Assembly (NCBI GenBank): GCA_964621525.1
Contig: CAZUMS010000024.1
Coordinates: 1 to 64,000 of the forward strand
DNA: 64,000 bases
Source: CAZMGV01 sp964621525 [NCBI: uncultured bacterium]
Lineage (GTDB): Bacteria; JAGRBM01
Direction of reading: 5' to 3'
The position numbers were made by a program, and so were the translations under genes. Every line of letters begins with the position of its first letter. The stretch's first letter is position 1. Shown piece by piece: positions 56,466 to 64,000 of the stretch. A model generated the notes under the pieces. It did no database searches. It was not told where the DNA came from and saw only the letters and a list, made by a program, of their open reading frames with translations.

Positions 56466-57686
56466 CTACTGCACCCGCGCGAGACCGTGCAGGAAGCCGG
56501 GAACCGTCAGCGCTTCCAGGGGTCCGCCGTCGGCGGTGAGGTCGATCAGTGTCGTTTCGGAGTAGTCCGGCGCCGTCTGCGAGCCGTACACCTTGCCGTC
56601 CACGAGAAACCAGATCACGTCGGCAGTGGAAGGATCGAGGGTGTCGATCTCGGTCACATTGTCGTTCGAGACGTTCCATTCGATCCAGCGCCAGGCGGCT
56701 TGCCCGGTGATATTCCAGCTGAAGTCGGTTTCCTCGTTGATGGTGGCAAGCTCCTCGTCCAGCACCCGCAGGAATATGCTGCTGCCGCCGGCCGGTATCG
56801 GCTCGCCCAGGATGTCAGCGTCCACGAGCGTATCCAGGTTCTTCAGATACCCGTCATCGAATTCATCCTCGCCGTTCAGTATCCGGAGCGCGCAGGGTTC
56901 GGTGTCCAGCCGTTCCAGCCGGTAGGCCGACCCGGCGAGCGCCGAACTGACGAAATAGGCGTCGCCGTTCGAAGTCACCACGGTCTCGGTAATACCGCCG
57001 CAGCGCTCGTCTGTGTCCACCCGCTCCACGCTGTCGTCGGTCGTGTCGATGACGACCAGACCGGTCTCGTCCAGAACGTAATCGTTAGTCCAGTCGAACC
57101 AGCCGACCGGGAAGAGCAGCTTGTCGCCGCGCATCACCGGGGTATAGCCGTAGAGGGAGAGATAGCCGTCCCGCTCCGTCGCCGGCAGCGGGATCACGCC
57201 CTCCACCTCCATTGTGGACGGGTTCCACGCGATCAGTTGCGAGTTGTCCCGGTCCGGATAGTAGGCCCGGGTGTCCGACACGAAATAGAGCGTGTTCCAG
57301 AGCGAGGTTACGCCGAACCCCAGCAGACTGACGCTCTCGCCTTCCGTCAGCATTCCCTCTTCATCAAGGGTGTAGTGCGTGATCGTGGGCTGTTCGCTGC
57401 CGCCGACGGCGAACCAGCCGAGTTCCTCCACAGCGAACAGTTTCGCCGCGCCGGGGACTTCCAGCGCACATTCGGGGTCAATGCCACCGTCCTGTCCGAG
57501 CGAGGCGGTCAGATGAAAGTATGACGTGGTCTGCACGTCGTCCCAGACCCGCGTTCCCGCGAGATAGGCCTCTCCGGACGGAATGCCGCATCCCGCGCCG
57601 GAATTGCCGCTATCGCAGGCGGCGAAAATCGCCGCCGTGCCCGCGAGTGCCAGTGAAAGGCCAAGTTTATTCAGTTTGTTCCTCAT
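56466..57686 (-). CDS. Lipoprotein, paralogue 1 of 3 (beta-propeller-like)
   Basis: A 406-residue lipoprotein (IFAAC, Cys24, followed by Asp). The mature part consists of beta-rich segments repeating a pattern of short strands, for example LIAWNPSTMEVEGVIPLPAT and CALRILNGEDEFDDGYLKNL. Both are shared with the next two genes (WNPxTMEI/V and CxLRIxxGExxF). The pattern suggests a beta-propeller. Not assigned to a family with certainty; size, signal and context recall DUF4374/XusB siderophore-binding lipoproteins. ATG 57686 has AGGAATG upstream. It lies 27 bases before exbB. Confidence 0.75.
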   Translation of the reverse strand: MRNKLNKLGLSLALAGTAAIFAACDSGNSGAGCGIPSGEAYLAGTRVWDDVQTTSYFHLTASLGQDGGIDPECALEVPGAAKLFAVEELGWFAVGGSEQPTITHYTLDEEGMLTEGESVSLLGFGVTSLWNTLYFVSDTRAYYPDRDNSQLIAWNPSTMEVEGVIPLPATERDGYLSLYGYTPVMRGDKLLFPVGWFDWTNDYVLDETGLVVIDTTDDSVERVDTDERCGGITETVVTSNGDAYFVSSALAGSAYRLERLDTEPCALRILNGEDEFDDGYLKNLDTLVDADILGEPIPAGGSSIFLRVLDEELATINEETDFSWNITGQAAWRWIEWNVSNDNVTEIDTLDPSTADVIWFLVDGKVYGSQTAPDYSETTLIDLTADGGPLEALTVPGFLHGLARVQ

Positions 57687-57715
57687 GTAAATCATTCCTT
57701 TCGTGTGAGTTCAGG

Positions 57716-58966
57716 TTATTTCACCTTGGAGAGCTGGTAGGCCCAGCCAAGAATCTGGAAGCGGTAATCGGCGGTGCCGTCCTCCAGGATTTCGTAAACA
57801 TCTGTTGCGGAGTAGTCGGAATCGACGGGCAGCATCACAAACGTTCGGCCATCGGTCTTGGCGACCGAGTACCCGCCCGGCGTGAAGTCGAGTCCCTCGA
57901 TCGGCTCGCCGGATTCTTCATCTCCGATCTCGAATCTCCAGAGCCTCCAGTTGGGGCTGAATGTCATATCGAACGGATCGGTTCCCTCGTCGTAGCTGCC
58001 GAACCGGTCGTCATGGAAAACATTGATGAATCCGAAACCGTCGCCCAGATAGCTGAACGCGGCGGCTTCGCGCCCATCCGTATAGTCGCTGAAAATCAGC
58101 TGCCAGCCGCCGTCGAAATCACTTTCGCCATTTTCGATCCGGAGGGAACAGCTTTCCGGGCCTTCATAGAGCAGCGTTTCGGCCACGTTGTAGACCCAGT
58201 TGCTGAAAATGAGATTGCCGTCTTCGTCGGGTTCGACCCGGTAGTTCAGGCCGGGGCACCGGGTTTCCTCGTGCAAGGCAACCAGTTCGTCGGTATCCGT
58301 ATCGTAAACGGCCAGATACTGTTCCTGAACGGTTTCATAATGTTCCGGGCGGCGGTTCCATCCGTACACCCGGAACATCAGGTTACCGCGGACATGGGCC
58401 GCGCCGACATCGATATGGTAATCCTCGTCGTCATAGTGATCCTGGACTTCTTCGGGTGCATCGAGCACGCCCTCAATTTCCATCGTCTCCGGATTCCAGA
58501 TCACATGGTCTCCGGACACATAGTCGAACACATAGGCTTTGGACGGACTGGCGAAGACAACGCCCCAATCGTCCAGATAGATCAGTTCGAATCCGTATCC
58601 GGCGAAGCTGACGCGCCCCTCCTCGGTCAGCGAGCAGTCATCGGTCACCGAGTAGCGGGTAATGACCGGCTGCTCGCCATCAGCGACGAAAACCCAGCCA
58701 TTGTACGACAGGGCGCTCGCTTCTCCGGGGAATTCGATTGCCAGACCGGTATCCAGCTCTTGCTCGCCAAGATGCCCGGTCAAGAAAAGGTACATGCTGG
58801 ATGAATCGGTCCCGTAGACGTGCCCGGAAGACATATATACAGATCCGCCGTCTTCGATGGAGCAAAGTCCCGGTGGATTATCGCTCTCGCAAGCAGGCAG
58901 GAGGGCTGCCGCCACCAGCGGCAGCATCAGCCTTGCCAGGATGGAGCGAACTGGTGTTGTATGCAT
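57716..58966 (-). CDS. Lipoprotein, paralogue 2 of 3 (beta-propeller-like)
   Basis: A 416-residue lipoprotein (ALLPAC, Cys26, followed by Glu). It shares VIWNPETMEIEGVLDAPEE and CSLRIENGESDFDGGWQLIF with its neighbours but is clearly diverged elsewhere, and is richer in Asp, Glu and Tyr (EDYHIDVGAAHVRGN). Strand-rich, probably a beta-propeller; very acidic, which could suit binding of metal complexes. ATG 58966 follows AAGGGGAACGGGATC. Between paralogues 1 and 3. Confidence 0.75.
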   Translation of the reverse strand: MHTTPVRSILARLMLPLVAAALLPACESDNPPGLCSIEDGGSVYMSSGHVYGTDSSSMYLFLTGHLGEQELDTGLAIEFPGEASALSYNGWVFVADGEQPVITRYSVTDDCSLTEEGRVSFAGYGFELIYLDDWGVVFASPSKAYVFDYVSGDHVIWNPETMEIEGVLDAPEEVQDHYDDEDYHIDVGAAHVRGNLMFRVYGWNRRPEHYETVQEQYLAVYDTDTDELVALHEETRCPGLNYRVEPDEDGNLIFSNWVYNVAETLLYEGPESCSLRIENGESDFDGGWQLIFSDYTDGREAAAFSYLGDGFGFINVFHDDRFGSYDEGTDPFDMTFSPNWRLWRFEIGDEESGEPIEGLDFTPGGYSVAKTDGRTFVMLPVDSDYSATDVYEILEDGTADYRFQILGWAYQLSKVK

Positions 58967-58992
58967 GATCCCGTTCCCCTTCGGCTTCCGTC

Positions 58993-60219
58993 TCACGGTG
59001 TCAGCTCGTAAAGTCCGTAGAAGTACCCGTCCATCGAAAACCGGATTGTCGCGGTGTTCGCGACGGGGTCCATTTCATAAATGTCGGTCGTGGCTCCTCC
59101 GTCGGTGCTCTCGCCGGAATAGAGGAAGCCGTTGAATGCGCTTCCGTTGAAGCCGATGGCGGAAAACGGCGCGCCCTCGACGGCTTCAGCGGACGGCGGA
59201 TCAGCGAGCACAATACGCCACATCTTGTGGGCAGATTCGCTCCAGAAGCCGAAATCCACCGGCTCCACGCCCTCGGGCAGCTCGTCCGGATAGAACATCT
59301 TGGCGAAGCCGATGCCGCTGCCCTGCGAGCCCGTTTCGAGTTCGGTGATCGACTCGACGCCGCCCGTCAGGGACTTGATCGTGTAGTAGTAGTCGTCCTC
59401 GAAATCCGTTTCCCCGGGCGCGATCCGGAGCAGACAGTTGTCGTCGGCGTCCTCTTCCGCTGCGTTGGCGTACATGTGGATCGAATAGTTGCGGCCATCA
59501 CCCATGACGTAGCCGTAACCGTCATCGTCGAACACGATCCGGCCGCCGCTGGCGCAGCGGTCATCCTCTGCCGTGTCAATCACGATTCCCAGATCGGGAT
59601 CGATGATCGTCATCGACACCTGGCTCAGGATATTGCCCTCGTCCCAGTTCGCGTACCGGCCGGGGACATAGACAAGACCGTCGTGTGCGACCGTGGTCCA
59701 GACTTCGAGGTCGTACCCGTCCTCGACCAGAAACTCGAGGTCAATGTCGTCCACGATCTCCATCGTTTCCGGATTCCAGATCACGGCGACGGCGGGGCCG
59801 CTGAGAACCGACACCGCAGTGTCTTCATCCACAAGCGCATTGCCGTAGTCGATATACGTCGCGCCGTAGCTCAGGAAGCTGAGGCGCCCGGTCTCCTCCA
59901 CTACACCGTCGGCATTCAGCGAGAACCGGACCCAGGTCGGTTCCTCCGCGAGGCCCACGAAAAAGTGCCTGCCGCCGGCCATGACCACCCCGTTACCCGG
60001 CATTTCGATGGCGTTTTCGTTGTTGAAGGGGCCGTCGTCGAGCGACTTGATCGCCTGGACGTAGGTGGTCCGTCCGCCATCCGTATCGATCACGACGGAG
60101 GCAAGCACGTAGTTGCCTTCGATGACGGCATTGTTGTCATTTCCGCAACCGGAGGCCGCCAGGAGGGCTAAGCCTGCAAGTGCGCTCCGGAAAAACCAGC
60201 GGATTTCTTCTCTGTTCAT
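58993..60219 (-). CDS. Lipoprotein, paralogue 3 of 3 (beta-propeller-like)
   Basis: A 408-residue lipoprotein (AASGC, Cys25, followed by Gly). It shares VIWNPETMEIVDDIDLEFL and CLLRIAPGETDFEDDYYYTI with the other two, at about the same positions, and the same early strand pattern (VVMAGGRHFFVGLAEEPTWV). Very acidic and Tyr-rich. It is nearest to the TonB-dependent receptor gene, 42 bases downstream of it. Confidence 0.75.
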   Translation of the reverse strand: MNREEIRWFFRSALAGLALLAASGCGNDNNAVIEGNYVLASVVIDTDGGRTTYVQAIKSLDDGPFNNENAIEMPGNGVVMAGGRHFFVGLAEEPTWVRFSLNADGVVEETGRLSFLSYGATYIDYGNALVDEDTAVSVLSGPAVAVIWNPETMEIVDDIDLEFLVEDGYDLEVWTTVAHDGLVYVPGRYANWDEGNILSQVSMTIIDPDLGIVIDTAEDDRCASGGRIVFDDDGYGYVMGDGRNYSIHMYANAAEEDADDNCLLRIAPGETDFEDDYYYTIKSLTGGVESITELETGSQGSGIGFAKMFYPDELPEGVEPVDFGFWSESAHKMWRIVLADPPSAEAVEGAPFSAIGFNGSAFNGFLYSGESTDGGATTDIYEMDPVANTATIRFSMDGYFYGLYELTP

Positions 60220-60261
60220 TTCGTTCTCCTTTATTTCCTCGGGCCTGGTTCTCTCCGGAAC

Positions 60262-62985
60262 TCAGAATTCCAATGTTGCTTTCGCGTAGTACGCCCGTCC
60301 GGGTTTCTGGACCCCGAACGAATCGAACACTTTCGAATCTGTGAGATTGTCGATTTCGAACGTGCCGCTGAAACCGCACCGTTCGACTTTTCCGGCATAG
60401 GTGAGAGCGACGGAGTGCGTCGTCTGTGACGGGACGACCTGCTTGAAGGCGGTTATCCCGAGGCTTTCCCAGCCGCGGAAGAATTCGCGGACGTAGCGGA
60501 AGTTCCAGCCGAGGGATATTTCATCCCCCGGCATGGCGATATTCTTGAACTGGATGCGGGACGCGAGGTTCGTGAACAGCCACGGGCGGTTGGGAATCCG
60601 GTCGCCGTTAAAGGCGCCGAAGGTTCCTTTTGAGGAGTTGTTTCTCAGGTCCAGATAGGTCGTATTCGCATCGAGCGACAGGTATTCGCCCGGCGAGGTC
60701 CATCCAGCCGCGGCCTCCACGCCCTTGGCGATGGCGGTATAGACATTCTGGTAGGCGAAGAACCGGTCATTGCCCAGCAGCACGATCAGGTTCTTTGCGC
60801 CGCGATAGAACCCGTTCAGTTCGCCCCGGTAACCGCCGCTGCCCGTTTCCGGGAGATCGAGCGCCAGGCCCAGATTGAAGTTCTCGCTTTTCTCCGGCTC
60901 CAGCAACAGGTTCGGGAAGATCAGGAAACCGTCGCCGAATGTTTCATCGGGCCTCGGGTGACGGACCGCATGCTCCCATGATGCCTTGGCGAGCATCCAT
61001 TCGGTAAGCCGGTAACGAACCGAGAGGCCCGCTCCGAACTGGTGATCGTCCCGGTCCTGGCGGACAAAGCTGCCGCTGGGCACGGGGTCTTCGGCCTTAG
61101 CCTTGTACCAGTAGTCCTTGACGAACAGGATCGTTTCGAGAGCCTCGCCGAAAAAGCGGCCCTGATACTCAAGACCCGACACATGCGTGAACAGTTTCCG
61201 GTCGGCGCTGAGCGGGTCCCGTCCGGCCGACGGCGCAACCGTCCTGTCGTCACCCTTACGTGCCGTGAGGGTCGGCGCCGCCGAGAGCCTCAGCGTGTGA
61301 TTATCCGTCAGGGCCCATGACAGGTTCAGCCGCCCGTAGCCCGAATCCTCCCAGATGACCTGATCATATCCGGAGCCGTCGATCTCGCCCGGTTTCGGAC
61401 GGTCGTACACCTGCTCGCCGTACCAGTCATAGACATGATCCGACATGTCCAGAAACGTGAATGTCCGCGACGAATAGCCGGCGGTCCCGTCGAATCTGAA
61501 GCCGGCCCCGAACGGCTGCACGTAGCGGACGTTCACTCCCCATGTCCCCTCGCCGTACGCCGCTTCCCCGTAGGGAACCGTCATGACCGTGTTGTGCTGG
61601 AGTTCCTTGTCGTAGTCGGTGACATAGAACCGCGCGAAGAGACGCTCGGCCCAGGGTTTGTCCGTCACTCCGGCCTCGGTGACGACCCCCCAGGCCCGGT
61701 AGCCGTCGTGAAACCGGCGCACGCGGGCCGGATGGAGCTTGCCGACGGCGTCGGGAGTCTCGACATCGATCTTGTAGTCGTTGTCCGAGAAGTCATAGAA
61801 ATGAGCCACGCGTCCGAACAGCCCGGTTTCCTCATCCAGATGCCGGATACTCCCGGTTACCCGATGTGTATTGAAGGATCCGAACTGGTACGAGGCCGAG
61901 CCGTGCGTCCCCCGGATGTCCTCGTCGGTAACGAGATTTGTCGCCCCGCCCAGCGCGTCCGCGCCAAAGCGGACCGGTACTACGCCGCGGTAAACCTCGA
62001 CGCGCTCCACCAGGTTCACCGGGACATTGGAAAGACCCAGCGAGAAGCCCGAGTATTCGATAGGCACGCCGTCCATGAAATGACGGATCTGGTCGTCGCC
62101 GAAACCGTTGAGGAAAAACCGCTCGCCCGAGCCGAGTCCGCCGCTCCGCCGGACATTGACCCCGGTCTGACGGGCCATCACCTCGCCGAGATCGGACGTC
62201 TCCCTTTTCGCGTGGCCTGTTTCGATCACCTGGACCGCCTCAGCCGATCTGCGAAGCCGCTGGGCGGCAGAGATGCCCCTGACGGTAACCTCGATCGGCG
62301 CCTCTCCGCCGGAAGGACTTAGAATGACGGGCGGAAGTTCGGTAGCGGGCGGCTCGGCTTTCAATACCGTCGCGGCCTGGCCGAATCCGGCCGCCGAAAT
62401 CTCGACCCTGCACTCTCCCGGCGGAACGCCTTCCACCCTAAAGACGCCGGATTCATCCGACCGAACCGTGAGGACCGTCCCGTCCGCTGCCGTGATACGG
62501 ATTTCCGCCCCGGCGATGCCGCCGGTACCCCCAGATGCGACCCGGCCGGTCACTACGGCCGCGGCGGCCTCGAATACATAGGTATAGAAAATGCGCGATG
62601 GCACCGGTTCGCCGGCACGGCGCGCCGGTTCGAACACCGAGCCCAGGATGCTTTCCAGCGCGACTGCGTCCAGAGCGGCATCGCCCGAACTTTCAGTGAC
62701 AGCGGCATCCTTCACGTTTCCGGCGTCATCCAGCGTGATCTTCAGAACGACACTCCGCTCTCCCGTGCCGGTTCCTTCCGGACGCAGGACGGGCTTGGGA
62801 AGCCGCATACGCGGCGGCTCGACTGCCGCGGCGCCTTCGGTGGTAACCGTCTTCTGATTCGCATCGGGGGAACGCACATCAGTCCCTTCGGAGGCCAGGG
62901 CGCCCCGCGCTCCCAAAAGCGCCAAAAGCAGTCCCGCTCCAATCCAACGTTGCGATCTGTGCCGTCTCTTGCTGATCGTGATCAT
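60262..62985 (-). CDS. TonB-dependent receptor with N-terminal TonB-like and carboxypeptidase-regulatory domains
   Basis: A 907-residue outer-membrane receptor. Order: signal peptide (to ~31), a TonB C-terminal-like domain (~75-140: VVLKITLDDAGNVKDAAVTE, then SVFEPARRAGEPVPSRIFYT), a carboxypeptidase-regulatory-like domain (~145-230), the plug (ETSDLGEVMARQTGVNVRRS; VERVEVYRGVVPVRFGADAL), and a 22-strand-type barrel ending in YYAKATLEF with terminal Phe. Imports a chelate or large nutrient using TonB. A TonB-like domain inside a receptor is unusual and may be a signalling or self-docking element. First gene of the locus. No Fur box or cobalamin riboswitch is evident upstream. Confidence 0.93.
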   Translation of the reverse strand: MITISKRRHRSQRWIGAGLLLALLGARGALASEGTDVRSPDANQKTVTTEGAAAVEPPRMRLPKPVLRPEGTGTGERSVVLKITLDDAGNVKDAAVTESSGDAALDAVALESILGSVFEPARRAGEPVPSRIFYTYVFEAAAAVVTGRVASGGTGGIAGAEIRITAADGTVLTVRSDESGVFRVEGVPPGECRVEISAAGFGQAATVLKAEPPATELPPVILSPSGGEAPIEVTVRGISAAQRLRRSAEAVQVIETGHAKRETSDLGEVMARQTGVNVRRSGGLGSGERFFLNGFGDDQIRHFMDGVPIEYSGFSLGLSNVPVNLVERVEVYRGVVPVRFGADALGGATNLVTDEDIRGTHGSASYQFGSFNTHRVTGSIRHLDEETGLFGRVAHFYDFSDNDYKIDVETPDAVGKLHPARVRRFHDGYRAWGVVTEAGVTDKPWAERLFARFYVTDYDKELQHNTVMTVPYGEAAYGEGTWGVNVRYVQPFGAGFRFDGTAGYSSRTFTFLDMSDHVYDWYGEQVYDRPKPGEIDGSGYDQVIWEDSGYGRLNLSWALTDNHTLRLSAAPTLTARKGDDRTVAPSAGRDPLSADRKLFTHVSGLEYQGRFFGEALETILFVKDYWYKAKAEDPVPSGSFVRQDRDDHQFGAGLSVRYRLTEWMLAKASWEHAVRHPRPDETFGDGFLIFPNLLLEPEKSENFNLGLALDLPETGSGGYRGELNGFYRGAKNLIVLLGNDRFFAYQNVYTAIAKGVEAAAGWTSPGEYLSLDANTTYLDLRNNSSKGTFGAFNGDRIPNRPWLFTNLASRIQFKNIAMPGDEISLGWNFRYVREFFRGWESLGITAFKQVVPSQTTHSVALTYAGKVERCGFSGTFEIDNLTDSKVFDSFGVQKPGRAYYAKATLEF

Positions 62986-63123
62986 TTCCGTCTCGTTCCC
63001 GGTCTGGGATTTCCCTTGAGGCTGCTGGAACGCGAAAAGCCCGGAACCGTACCGCGCGAATAGGGATCGCGGGTTCGGGTGTCCGGGCTCTTAAGGGCCT
63101 CTTTGACGGGACTATTCGGTTGT

Positions 63124-63145
63124 CGCAGCTCTTAAGGGAGCTGCG
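63124..63145. terminator. Hairpin downstream of the Com-like gene
   Basis: A perfect 8-bp stem CGCAGCTC/GAGCTGCG with loop TTAAGG. The CTCTTAAGGG core also occurs ~40 bases to the left (about 63089). It lies just after the minus-strand Com-like gene and may end its transcript; there is no strong T-run. Confidence 0.4.
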
Positions 63146-63160
63146 CGGCTCTTCCGTTCG

Positions 63161-63430
63161 CTAAAGACCTTCAGCCTTCGGCGGAACTTCGGCCGCGGCG
63201 ACCGGAACGAGCAGGATCTGACCGCAGCGGCGGCACTTGATCTCGAGTCCGCCGGTTCCGTCCTTCAGGACCGAACCGGGCCGTACCCGGGCGACCAGTG
63301 CACCGCATGCACAGCGGAGCTCGTTCGCAGCGTTGGGGAGGATCCGCACAGGCCCGCCTTTATCGGGGCGGCCTGTTTCTCCGGTCCGTGGCCCCTTCAC
63401 AATCGCCTGTTTAACGATATTGAAAGTCAT
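63161..63430 (-). CDS. Com-like zinc-ribbon small protein
   Basis: An 89-residue protein whose C-terminal half has LRCACG (C40, C42) and IKCRRCG (C66, C69), the zinc-finger layout of Mu-like Com translational regulators and related orphan zinc ribbons. The N-terminal ~35 residues are basic and Gly/Pro-rich. The start is uncertain (ATG 63430; the frame is open to 63568 and there is no clear ribosome site). No other Mu-like phage gene is visible. It is upstream of the TonB-dependent receptor on the same strand, ~175 bases away. Confidence 0.6.
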   Translation of the reverse strand: MTFNIVKQAIVKGPRTGETGRPDKGGPVRILPNAANELRCACGALVARVRPGSVLKDGTGGLEIKCRRCGQILLVPVAAAEVPPKAEGL

Positions 63431-63527
63431 TGTCAAGATCAGGGACAAAAGATAGAATGTTCTGGGAAAGGACCTGCTGCCCGGGCCTGGAAGCCTCCGT
63501 AAACCCTCTTTGTGAAAGGATCGCCCC

Positions 63528-64000
63528 ATGTCGGAACTGAACCTCTTCGAATACCTGATCATGAACAATCCGGTGCGCAGGGCTGTGCAGCGGGACTACG
63601 AGTTTCCCCGGTTTCTCGCCATGCTGGACGACAGCGGTATCGATCTGGCCGGCAAGCGGATACTCGATGCGGGGTGCGGCTCGGGCTACGGCTGCGAACT
63701 GATCCGGGATGAGTTGCGGCCCGTAAAACTGGTCGGGATCGATCTGATGGAGAGCCAGCTTGACCGTGCACGCCGCCGGAGACTGGAAGGCGTGGATCTG
63801 AAGCGGGGCGATCTGACGAATACAGGAGAGCCGGACGGTTCCTTCGACGCGATATTCGTGTTCGGAATTCTCCACCACATTCCCGCCTGGCGGACTGTCC
63901 TTTGCGTATTTGCCCGCGTTCTGGCGCCGGACGGCGTCCTGCTCATCGAGGAGATTCACGGAACAGCCGTCCGCATCCAGGACCGGCTGATCGGGACGTC
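63528..64000 (+). CDS. Class I SAM-dependent methyltransferase, 3' end cut by the window
   Basis: The first ~157 residues of a methyltransferase; the gene runs past the end of the window. Motif I is ILDAGCGSGYGCELI (residues ~44-58), then VGIDLMESQLDRARRR (motif II region) and DAIFVFGILHHIPAWRTVL (motif IV/V), a Methyltransf_11/25-type enzyme. The start ATG at 63528 has AAAGGA 8 bases upstream. Substrate unknown; such small-molecule methyltransferases often belong to lipid, quinone or natural-product pathways. Divergent from the Com-like gene. Confidence 0.85.
   Translation, partial: MSELNLFEYLIMNNPVRRAVQRDYEFPRFLAMLDDSGIDLAGKRILDAGCGSGYGCELIRDELRPVKLVGIDLMESQLDRARRRRLEGVDLKRGDLTNTGEPDGSFDAIFVFGILHHIPAWRTVLCVFARVLAPDGVLLIEEIHGTAVRIQDRLIGT

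Noticed and set aside
62986-63160. Cobalamin riboswitch or Fur box ahead of the TonB-dependent receptor
   Set aside because: No B12-box-like GCCACTG sequence and no Fur-type A/T palindrome is visible on the minus strand.

Overview
The window is a GC-rich bacterial chromosome segment. The cell envelope gene content points to a didermous (Gram-negative) organism: apolipoprotein N-acyltransferase, several outer-membrane beta-barrels, a TonB-dependent receptor with its own ExbB/ExbD/TonB, and many lipoproteins. The domain habits (TPR-kinase fusion, GAF histidine kinase, Com-like zinc ribbon, a receptor carrying an N-terminal TonB-like domain, AddAB with Fe-S motifs) fit deltaproteobacterial or myxobacterial-type lineages. 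That placement is inference; there is no rRNA or tRNA in the window to test it. The first ~90 bases hold long homopolymer runs and look like a low-quality contig edge.

Layout. 0.4-3.4 kb: broken Rhs polymorphic-toxin locus, with a core plus C-terminal toxin tip, an overlapping small membrane (immunity-like) gene, then a separate Rhs repeat fragment with no core. 3.3-5.8 kb: divergent TetR regulator and Baeyer-Villiger-type monooxygenase sharing a palindrome-containing promoter, closed by a strong bidirectional terminator. 5.8-10.5 kb: membrane adenylate cyclase, Lnt, chemotaxis transducer. 10.8-16.9 kb: two outer-membrane barrels, then FtsE, FtsX, an EnvC-like degenerate LytM protein and a carboxy-terminal protease (a cell-division peptidoglycan-remodelling operon). 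17-23.3 kb: an SDR, and two zinc alcohol dehydrogenases flanking a 1058-residue lipoprotein. 23.3-24 kb: HigBA toxin-antitoxin. 24-26.5 kb: acyl-CoA dehydrogenase and AI-2E-family permease. 26.6-30.4 kb: metK, asd and ahcY (S-adenosylmethionine cycle). 30.5-32.6 kb: nucleotide-sugar SDR and a WecA/MraY-type transferase. 32.7-37 kb: TPR-Ser/Thr kinase and GAF histidine kinase. 37.1-38.8 kb: thioredoxin-fold ferredoxin, MarC, BolA and monothiol glutaredoxin. 38.9-41 kb: enoyl-CoA hydratase and biotin carboxylase behind an 18-bp perfect palindrome. 41.2-48.4 kb: AddB and AddA recombination nuclease/helicase. 48.5-52.1 kb: secreted esterase, second TetR, DUF1302-like outer-membrane protein.

52.4-63 kb: the most interesting part. 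It is a ~10.6-kb single-strand locus read from right to left: TonB-dependent receptor, three tandem divergent paralogous lipoproteins, ExbB, ExbD, TonB, two tiny membrane proteins and a PepSY-type inner-membrane protein. The gene logic resembles Bacteroides Xus-type xenosiderophore capture (receptor + surface beta-propeller lipoprotein + PepSY reductase), but here the lipoprotein is triplicated and the energy-transducing complex is built in. The window ends with a Com-like zinc-ribbon protein and a truncated SAM methyltransferase.
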